Source: Pseudonocardia sp. CNS-004
Lineage (GTDB): Bacteria; Actinomycetota; Actinomycetes; Mycobacteriales; Pseudonocardiaceae
Direction: 5' to 3'
Assembly (NCBI GenBank): GCA_001942185.1
Contig: MKJV01000113.1
Location: 1 to 54,346, forward strand
DNA length: 54,346 nucleotides
The notes under the pieces are model-generated. The model was not told the origin of the DNA. It saw only the letters and a program-made list of their open reading frames with translations, and did not search any database. Shown here one piece after another: positions 48,037 to 54,346 of this stretch. Both the position numbers and the translations under genes were made by a program. Every line of letters begins with the position of its first letter. Positions within the stretch are counted from its first letter, which is position 1.

Positions 48037-48987
48037 TTATTCGGAACCCGGATCGGCCACCGGTTCGGTGCCATCGGGCCGGGGCTGTTGCACGATCTGC
48101 TGCAGCAGGGTGCGCGCGGCGGCGGTGAGGAGCCGGGCGGAGTCCCAGTGGACGGCCACGTGGCGGCCCGCGCCGCCCTCCAGCCTGCGCACGCAGACGC
48201 CCGCGGTGTCGGTGACGTGGGCGGCGAGCGCGTTGGTGACGCCGACCCCGAGACCGTGGCGCACCATCGCCATGAGCGTCTGCGGCTGGTTGGTGGCCTG
48301 CACCGGCTCCAGTTCGTAACCGCACTCCCGGAAGCGCTGGTACGACTCGAACTCGCCGGTCTCGGGCGCGTCCAGGCGGCCGATGGACAGCAGTGGGTGG
48401 GCGACGACCTCCGCCACCGGCAGCGGGTCCGGCAGCTCGGAGAGCGGGTGCCCGGGCGGGTGCAACGCCACCAGCGACTCGCCCCACAGGAGGTGCCTGC
48501 GCACCGTCGTCCTGGTCGGCGGCGGGCTCGCCGGCCGGATGCACAGGTCCAGCTCACCGCTCGCGAGCGCTTCGTCGAGCTCCAGGGTGGACCGCTCGAC
48601 CAGCACCACGCGCACGTCCGGGCTGGTGCGCGCCGCCTCGCGGAGCACGTGCGGCACGAATGCCGCGCTGGCGCTGGGATGGCTCCCGAGCGTGACGAGA
48701 CCGCGAGCGCCGCCCCGCCACGCCGCCATGGCGATCTCGGCGGCCTCGACCTCGCGCAGGATGGTGCGGGCGTGGTCGGTGAGCGCCTTGCCCGCCTCGG
48801 TGAGCTCGACGGGCCGCTTGCGCCGGTTGAACAGCGGAATCCCCACCCCGCGCTCCAGTGCGGCGACGTGCATGCTGATGCGCGGCTGGGAGCGGTGGGT
48901 GGCCTCGGCGGCGGCCACGAAACTGCCCGTGTCGACGACGGCGAGGAACGAGACGAGCCACTCCAGCCGCATGTCGCCCCTCATCAT
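48037..48987 (-). CDS. LysR-family transcriptional regulator
   Basis: Intact 316-residue regulator. Winged HTH at residues 6-65 (RLEWLVSFLAVVDTGSFVAA, SQPRISMHVAALERGVGIPL) and a periplasmic-binding-like effector domain (VTLGSHPSASAAFVPHVL). ATG 48987 or ATG 48972 may be used. It is divergent from the cupin gene across 127 bases holding a T-N11-A palindrome at 49043-49057, and upstream of the KduD-like gene, so it may control both. Confidence 0.88.
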   Translation of the reverse strand: MMRGDMRLEWLVSFLAVVDTGSFVAAAEATHRSQPRISMHVAALERGVGIPLFNRRKRPVELTEAGKALTDHARTILREVEAAEIAMAAWRGGARGLVTLGSHPSASAAFVPHVLREAARTSPDVRVVLVERSTLELDEALASGELDLCIRPASPPPTRTTVRRHLLWGESLVALHPPGHPLSELPDPLPVAEVVAHPLLSIGRLDAPETGEFESYQRFRECGYELEPVQATNQPQTLMAMVRHGLGVGVTNALAAHVTDTAGVCVRRLEGGAGRHVAVHWDSARLLTAAARTLLQQIVQQPRPDGTEPVADPGSE

Positions 48988-49042
48988 GGCCGGTCCGCAC
49001 CTCCGCTCCTCACCGAGCCCGGGGCGACCTTACGGGCGCAGG

Positions 49043-49057
49043 ATCAGCCGCGCTGAT
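49043..49057. promoter_or_regulatory. LysR box in the divergent LysR/cupin gap
   Basis: ATCAGC-CGC-GCTGAT is a perfect inverted repeat with the T-N11-A core spacing of LysR sites, lying between the LysR and cupin starts. It is the likely regulatory site for the cupin gene and for LysR autoregulation. Confidence 0.7.
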
Positions 49058-49114
49058 GCTGGCATCCGAGATGCGCGGTTCACGCGGCGGACCGGCGGGG
49101 GGTACAACCGGACG

Positions 49115-49576
49115 ATGACCGAGCACGCGCCCGACTTCCTCGTGCAGTCCACCGACATGCCCTGGGTGCCGCAGGGCTCGAACAACGTGTGGTTCAAGCC
49201 GATCCGGATCAACCTCGAGCAGGGCACCTGGGTCAACCTCCTGAAGGTGGCGAAGAGCGGCGTCGTGAACCGGCACCGCCACCTCGCCGAGGTCGAGGGC
49301 TGGGTGCTGCAGGGCAAGTGGCACTACATCGAGCACGACTGGCAGGCCGCACCCGGCGCCTACGTCTACGAGCCGCCGGGTGACGTCCACACGCTGGTGG
49401 CCGACGTCGAGGACGAGGACCACCCGATGCTCACGCTGTTCTTCATCCACGGCCCCATCGAGTACATGGACGCCGACGGCAACCTCGCCTACGTCGAGAC
49501 GGCCGAGACGAAGCTCAAGCGCTACACGGACTACTGCAAGGAAGCCGGGATCGAGCCGGCGGACATCGTCTTCTAG
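49115..49576 (+). CDS. Cupin protein of the 2,4'-dihydroxyacetophenone dioxygenase family
   Basis: Intact 153-residue single-domain cupin. WVNLLKVAKSGVVNRHRHLA and EGWVLQGKWHYIEHDW supply the His and Glu metal ligands, and YVYEPPGDVHTLVAD the third histidine. The best-known relatives are non-heme iron dioxygenases cleaving 2,4'-dihydroxyacetophenone; activity on another aromatic or beta-diketone is possible. ATG 49115 is the first start. The divergent LysR regulator and T-N11-A site suggest induction by its substrate. Confidence 0.8.
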   Translation: MTEHAPDFLVQSTDMPWVPQGSNNVWFKPIRINLEQGTWVNLLKVAKSGVVNRHRHLAEVEGWVLQGKWHYIEHDWQAAPGAYVYEPPGDVHTLVADVEDEDHPMLTLFFIHGPIEYMDADGNLAYVETAETKLKRYTDYCKEAGIEPADIVF

Positions 49577-49761
49577 CACTCCGGCCGGACTTCGCGATCC
49601 GACGACACCGGTGCAGCCCGCGCCGGTCGACGCGCCCCGGCAGAGCCTGTGATCATCAGATCGGTGCCTTTCCCGACGTGGAGCGTCGCTTTCGCGCCGA
49701 ACCGCTGACCATGGCCGTGGTCCCGAGCCGCCCCTGGAACCTGGGGTGTGATCAGCGGGAT

Positions 49762-49797
49762 CGGGACCCGGGCTGCAACCGTGCAGCGGGTGTCCCG
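49762..49797. terminator. Hairpin between convergent cupin and SnoaL genes
   Basis: CGGGAC...CTGCA pairs with TGCAG...GTCCCG around an ACCG loop, giving a 16-base stem with a few mismatches, just before the SnoaL stop. It may serve as a bidirectional terminator; there is no T-tract. The rest of the 224-base gap shows GGTCCCGA/TCGGGACC (49719-49726, 49761-49768) and no gene. Confidence 0.5.
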
Positions 49798-49800
49798 TTC

Positions 49801-50232
49801 CTAACGATCATGGACCTGAACCACGCCGAACGCCCGCGCCACGGCGAGGCTGTCCTCGTAGACGTGGAATCGGGTGATCGAGCCGTCCACGACGGTGACG
49901 CGGAGGGCGTACCCGCCGGAGTAGCTGCGGCCGGTCGGCTTCGCGGTGTGGGCGAGCTCGCCCAGCGCCACGGCGTCCGGCCCGTCGACCAGCACCGCGT
50001 CGACGCGGACGGTGCTCTCCCCGGGCACGTGGTGCTCGCCGATCTCCCGGAAGTTGTCGGCGGCGTCGGCCCTCGTGCTCCGGTGCCGGATCCACGGCAC
50101 GGTCCGCGAGTAGTCGCCCTCGGGCCAGTCGACCTTCCAGTCGACCTCGTCGGCGAACATCTGCCCGATCCGTTCCGGGTCGCCCTCGGCGATGCGGCGC
50201 AGGAGCTCCTCGACCGTCTGCTTCGTGCTCAC
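49801..50232 (-). CDS. SnoaL-like / NTF2-fold protein
   Basis: Intact protein of about 143 residues with the SnoaL_2/NTF2 pattern: VEELLRRIAEGDPERIGQMF, ADEVDWKVDWPEGDY, then SGGYALRVTVVDGSITRFHV and YEDSLAVARAFG. Single-domain members are aldol cyclases, isomerases, limonene-epoxide-hydrolase relatives or non-enzymatic. The GTG 50232 start is chosen since VSTKQTVEEL begins the fold; an in-frame ATG at 50262 exists. Confidence 0.75.
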   Translation of the reverse strand: MSTKQTVEELLRRIAEGDPERIGQMFADEVDWKVDWPEGDYSRTVPWIRHRSTRADAADNFREIGEHHVPGESTVRVDAVLVDGPDAVALGELAHTAKPTGRSYSGGYALRVTVVDGSITRFHVYEDSLAVARAFGVVQVHDR

Positions 50233-50293
50233 GCGACCATCGTGGGGGGTCGGGCGCGGCATGGTCGATGACCTCCCGGGTAATAGTGGTCGC

Positions 50294-51887
50294 ATGGCGA
50301 TCGCGGACGCGTCGTGATCGGCGGCGGGCACCACGGCCTCGTCGCGGCCGCGGTGCTGGCCGACGCGGGCTGGGACGTGTGCCTGCTGGAGGCCACCGAC
50401 GTCCTCGGCGGTGCGGTGCGCTCCGCCGAGCTGCACCCGGGGTTCACCGCCGACCTGTTCAGCGCCTTCTACCCGCTGTCCGCGGCATCACCGGTGCTGC
50501 GCGCGCTCGATCTTCCGGGCCACGGGCTGGGCTGGGCGCACGCCCCCGCCGTGCTCGCCCACCCCGTACGCCCGGACGGCGCTCCCGCGGCGGTCCTGCA
50601 CCGGGACCGGGAACGCACGGCAGCCGACCTGGGGCCGCGCGACGGCGAGGCGTGGCTGCGGCTGTGCGCGCAGTGGGACGCGGTCGGCGACGCGGTGATC
50701 CGCTCGATCTTCACCACGTTCCCGCCGGTGCGCGGGCCGGTGCAGCTGCTGCGCCGCATCGGCACCGCCGACGCGCTGCGGCTCGCGCGTTTCCTCGCCC
50801 TCCCGGTGCGGAGGATGGGGGAGGAGCTGTTCGCGGGCGAGCGGGCCCGCATGCTGCTCGCCGGCAACGCCGGCCACGCCGACATCCCGCCGGACGCGCC
50901 CGGCAGCGGGGTGTTCGGGTGGATGCTCGCCATGCTGGGCCAGCAGCACGGCTTCCCGGTGCCGGTGGGCGGGGCGGGGGAGCTCGCCGCCGCGCTCGCC
51001 CGGCGGGCCGCGCGGCGGGTGCCGAGCTGCGCACGGGGGAGCGCGTCGAGCGGATCGACGTGCGCGGCGGCCGCGCCGTGGCCGTGCACACCGCCACCGG
51101 CCGCACCGTCCGCGCCCGCCGTGCGGTGATCGCCGACGTCGCCGCGCCTGCGCTCTACCGCGACCTGCTGCCGGCGGCAGCGGTGCCGCCCCGGCTGCGC
51201 GCCGACCTGGAGCGCTTCGCCTGGGACACGCCGGTCGTGAAGGTCAACTGGGCGTTGCGCGCACCGATCCCCTGGGGCAACCCCGGCACGGCCGGGGCCG
51301 GCACCGTGCACGTGGGCGCCGACGAGCGCGGCCTCGTGCGATGGGCAGGCGACATCGAGTCGGGCGTCCTCCCCGCCACCCCGTTCATGCTGCTCGGACA
51401 GATGACCACGGCGGACGCCACCCGCTCACCGGCCGGCACCGAGAGCGCGTGGGCCTACACCCACCTCCCGCGCGGCATCGCCGACGACGGCAACGCCGAC
51501 CGGCTCGCCGACCGCGTCGACGAGGTCGTCGAGGAGTTCGCCCCCGGCTTCCGCGACCGGGTGCTGCACCGGGCGGTCCAGCGGCCGCGGGACCTGCAGG
51601 CGGCCGACCCGAACCTCGTGCACGGCGCGGTGGGCGGCGGCACGATGCAGCTGCACCAGCAGCTCGTGTTCCGCCCGGTGCCGGGCCTCGGCCGGGCCGA
51701 GACGGTCGTCGACGGGCTGTACCTGGGCAGCGCGTCGGCCCACCCCGGCGGCGGCGTGCACGGGGTGTGCGGCTGGATCGCGGCACGCGCCGCGCTCGCC
51801 GACCACGGGATGCTCGGGGCCCTGCGGCGCCGCGTCACCACGGCGGCGCTGGAGCTGGTCTACCGGGACTCGCCCTCGGCGAGGTAG
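50294..51887 (+). CDS. FAD-dependent oxidoreductase of the phytoene-desaturase/amine-oxidase type (two frame breaks)
   Basis: About 531-residue flavoprotein. After one added base near 50310, MAIADAVVIGGGHHGLVAAA gives the FAD dinucleotide-binding motif; LLEATDVLGGAVRSAE continues it, and the C-terminus VVDGLYLGSASAHPGGGVHG is the late FAD signature of the crtI-like group. A second break near 51012 (one G short) joins ARRAARA to GAELRTGERVE. Actinobacterial relatives act on carotenoid, terpenoid or unknown substrates; no carotenoid genes adjoin. The stop overlaps the convergent SRPBCC gene by 28 bases. Confidence 0.8.
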
Positions 51888-52297
51888 GCGAGACGACGCA
51901 GCGACTCGGCGTTGCGCGGCCCGATCACCGCAGACCGCGCAGGCGGCGGCACGAACCGGCCGGGCCCGGCGCACACGTCCTCGAACATCTCGACCTCGCA
52001 ACCGGCGGCCTGCTCGCGCAACGTCAGCCTGATCTCCGCCTCGCCCACCGGCCACGCCCGCGCACGGAGCACGAGCTCCCGCTTGGGGACGCACGCGAGC
52101 ACGGTGGTCGTGTCGTCCACCAGGAGCGGCCAACTGCCGACGGAGTGGTGCAGCCGCGCCCCCATCCCGGGCCACGCCGGGTCGACGTCCCGCATCCGGG
52201 AGGCCCCCACCACCCAGGACGGGTACAGCCAGCCGTCGGCGAGCACCGCCCACACGGCATCGAGGTCGGCGTCGATCTCGCGGCGAACGGTGACCAC
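51860..52297 (-). CDS. SRPBCC (START-like) family protein
   Basis: Intact protein of about 145 residues: TVRREIDADLDAVWAVLADG, WLYPSWVVGASRMRDVDPAW, and a C-terminal helix (RNAESLRRLAYLAEGESR) of the Bet v1/polyketide-cyclase-like fold, which binds hydrophobic ligands. The GTG start at 52297 is preferred because the fold begins at VTVRRE; longer in-frame extensions lack conservation. It is convergent with, and may work beside, the FAD oxidoreductase. Confidence 0.75.
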   Translation of the reverse strand: MVTVRREIDADLDAVWAVLADGWLYPSWVVGASRMRDVDPAWPGMGARLHHSVGSWPLLVDDTTTVLACVPKRELVLRARAWPVGEAEIRLTLREQAAGCEVEMFEDVCAGPGRFVPPPARSAVIGPRNAESLRRLAYLAEGESR

Positions 52298-52835
52298 GCC
52301 CGAAGAGTAGAACCGCACGCGGCCGCCCGATCCGGGAGGTGCCCCCGGCGGGAAACCCGGATGCCGGCGAACGGCACGTTCGTGCAGGCCGGTCCGCGCG
52401 GTGTGTGACCCGTCGCACGCTGTGTTGCCGTGAGGTCGGCCGCCACCCGTCCGCCCGACAGGTGTGCCCCGAGCAAGATCGCCCGGAATGGAGTGGTCGC
52501 GACAGATCTGTCGCTCGCGCACCACTGGCGGCGATCATGTTCGGTCGAGGCCCCGAACTCGCTCGGCCACCGCGAGACGTAACCGAGGATGGAGTGCCGC
52601 GGCGCGGATCGGCGGCGGCGGTCGATCCGAGATGCCGGGATCCGCCCTCACGAGGGCGTTCGTCCGGGTCTCGCAACGATCAAGCGCACATGATCGGTCC
52701 GAACTGCGGCGAATCGCCCTGCCCGGGGCGCTGAGCGCGGTCTCGCAACGATCGTGCCGGCAGCGCCGGGCCCACCGATCGCCCGCGGTGACGCGGGCGG
52801 GTCGTCCCCGACGCCGGCTCATCCGCGTGCGTGGA
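52298..52835. repeat. Intergenic cluster of GATC-centred palindromic repeats, site 2
   Basis: This 538-base gap holds no gene. About 52477-52536 is an imperfect palindrome whose centre GCGACAGATCTGTCGC is perfect; its arms (GATCGCC...GTGGT / ACCACT...GGCGATCA) match those at 34021-34155. TCGCAACGATC occurs at about 52671 and 52743, and CATGATCGGTCCGA at about 52689, both also found near 33885-33950. Confidence 0.75.
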
Positions 52836-54346
52836 TCAGTCGTCGGCGCTGTTGCTCTCGTTGCGGCCCTGGCCGCCGTCTCCGCTGTCTCCGCCGTCGC
52901 TGTCTCCGCTGTCTCCGCTGTCTCCGTCGTTGCCGTCGTTGCCGTCGTTGCCGTCGTTGCCGTCGCCGTTGCCGATGCCGTCGCTGTCTCCGTCGTTGCC
53001 GCTGTCGTCGTTGCCGCTGTCGCCCGCGTCGTCGCTCTCGCTGCTGCCGCGGTCGGCGTGCTCGGAGCTGTCGCTGGAGCTGCGATCGGTGCCGCTGCCC
53101 CTCTCGCCGCTGTGCTCGGCGCTCTCGCTGGTGTCGCTCTCGCCGGCGTCGCCTTCGCCGGCGTCGCCGGCGGAGGTGTCGCGCTCGGTGGCACTGCGGT
53201 TGTCGGCGCGCTCGTCGGCGTCGTTGCCGGTGCTGTTCGTGCCGCTGCCGCCCTCGGTGGCGTCGAGGTGGTCACCGGGGTCGTCACCGGGGTCGTCACC
53301 GGGGTCGTTGTCTTCGCCGCCGGGGTCCCCACCGCTCCCGTTGCCCGTGCTGGTGGCGGTGGTGCGGTCGTCGTCGTGCTCGCGGGTGGCGTCGCTGTCG
53401 TCGCGGCGGTGGCGGCCGGTGCGTGGGACGGCCGGTGCGTCGTCGGCCGCGGTGGCGGTCGTGTCAACGGTGTGGTCGCCGCGTCCGGTGGGGGTCGCGG
53501 TCTTCTCGCCGTTGCCCGTGCTGGTGCCGTCCTCGGCGGACGGGGCGTCGCCGAGCAGCGCGGAGCCCAGGCCGTCGACCGCGCCGGTCACGGTGCCGAC
53601 GACGTCCGTCACGGGCTCGGGGCGTGCGTCTGCGCTGTCGGCCGAGTCCTCGGAATCGCCGGTCGTGCCGACGTCCAGGGCCGGGATCTCGACGGCCGGG
53701 AGTTCGACGGTCGGGAGCTCGACGGCGGCGGGGCCCAGCGCGAGCCCCGGCGGGTCGATCGTCGTGGCGGAGACGCCGAGCCCGGGGAGGGTCACGGCGG
53801 GCGGCGCGTCGGAGGAGAGCGCGAGGCGGGTGCCGGAGAGGGCGACGTCGGGCGTGGTGACGGCGGCCCCGGACGTGGCCACGGGGCCGATGCGGGCGCG
53901 GGACGCGGTGATGTCGGGCGTGCGGACCTCGGCGGGCCCGGTGGCGACCGCCACCTCTCCCGGCGCGGTCGCGATGCGCACCGTGGGCGGGACGACGGTG
54001 GCCGGTCCGGCCGCCACCGCCGGGGTGCGGACGGGGCCGACTGCCGGCAGGTCGGCGCCGGTCGCCGGGCCGCGGACCGGTGGTGTCGCCGCGAGCACCC
54101 CGGACCCGGCCTGCTGCCCCGCCCGCCCCGGGGGTCGTGCCGGGGATGGTGCCGAAGGTCGTGCCGGGCGCTGCGCCGCCGAAGCCTGCGGGGTGGCGGG
54201 GGGCGGGTGGATCGCGGGGGACCGACCACGTCCCGCCCGGTGGGGTGCGGCTCCACCGGGGCGGGACGGTCACCGGCGCGGGGTCGGACGGCCGGGACGG
54301 CGGTCGGACGCCGGTCCGGAGTCCGGGGGTGGCGGGGACGGCGGTG
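52836..54346 (-). CDS. Large disordered acidic repeat protein (partial; frame break)
   Basis: The frame is open to the window edge, so the N-terminus is missing. Order on the protein: a Pro/Gly/Thr-rich stretch (PGTTFGTIPGTTPGAG), then valine-proline repeats (VELPTVELPAVEIPALDV), then about 290 residues of Asp, Gly, Asn, Ser and Glu with short units such as GDDPGDDPGD, GNDGNDGND and GDSGDSGDSDGG. No catalytic domain is visible. The frame shifts near 54115 (gained one or lost two), before VLAATPPVRGPA. Composition suits an extracellular or wall-associated, calcium-binding or spacer protein. Function is unknown. Confidence 0.6.

Noticed and set aside
52860..53300. Short regular repeats could suggest a CRISPR array
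   Set aside because: The repeats are contiguous, of codon length and in frame with a long coding region, without unique spacers.

Overview
The window is very GC-rich chromosomal DNA with GTG starts, ATGA start/stop overlaps, several leaderless-looking genes (TANNNT 6-7 nt before GTG/ATG), ANTAR/STAS signalling proteins and actinobacterial transport families. It reads as an actinomycete, plausibly Pseudonocardia or a relative; the genus is inference from style, not from a marker gene. No rRNA, tRNA or CRISPR was found.

Layout. 1-432: 5' end of a nucleotide-sugar dehydrogenase. 951-3663: a TPP riboswitch heads a three-gene ABC importer for a thiamin pyrimidine precursor. 3582-5488: TPR protein and LacI regulator. 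5627-17811: a rhamnose/rhamnoside catabolic locus (LacI, GH106 rhamnosidase and MFS permease on the minus strand; divergent rhaM, rhaI, rhaE-type aldolase/dehydrogenase, a second sugar isomerase and rhaB on the plus strand). 17908-18387: GNAT. 18397-32164: a mirrored locus. IclR, a complete peptide/nickel-type ABC importer, an amidohydrolase and a BNR protein point left; a DUF6282-like protein, a paralogous binding protein, a paralogous amidohydrolase and a triple NTF2/SnoaL protein point right. 32306-43004: mixed small operons (secreted peptide, odd orphan ABC ATPase, cobalamin-binding-like protein, TetR + membrane protein, Lrp + DUF2000 + LysE, DUF2252 + hydrolase, LuxR + HpaI-type aldolase, an FtsK-like fragment). 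43014-47265: an alkaline-phosphatase homologue lacking its nucleophile, a 170-bp palindromic element, and a GAF-ANTAR/STAS cluster. 47214-52297: LysR + KduD-like SDR, a dihydroxyacetophenone-dioxygenase-like cupin, SnoaL, FAD oxidoreductase, SRPBCC. 52836-54346: a disordered acidic repeat protein running off the edge.

How the genes work together. Exported or surface rhamnosides would be cleaved by GH106, the sugar imported by MFS, anomerised by RhaM, isomerised by RhaI, phosphorylated by RhaB and split and oxidised by RhaE under LacI control. The mirrored locus looks like one uptake system with two alternative binding proteins feeding two parallel amidohydrolase-centred pathways; its substrate is unknown.

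Two cautions shape every call. First, about 27 genes carry about 37 frame breaks, most explained by one missing base in a G or C run (often four read as three), which points to sequencing/assembly error rather than decay; I give whole-gene coordinates across the breaks. Second, several dispersed palindromic repeat families occur, including a 40-bp perfect hairpin present three times in the rhamnose locus, once inside the GH106 reading frame.
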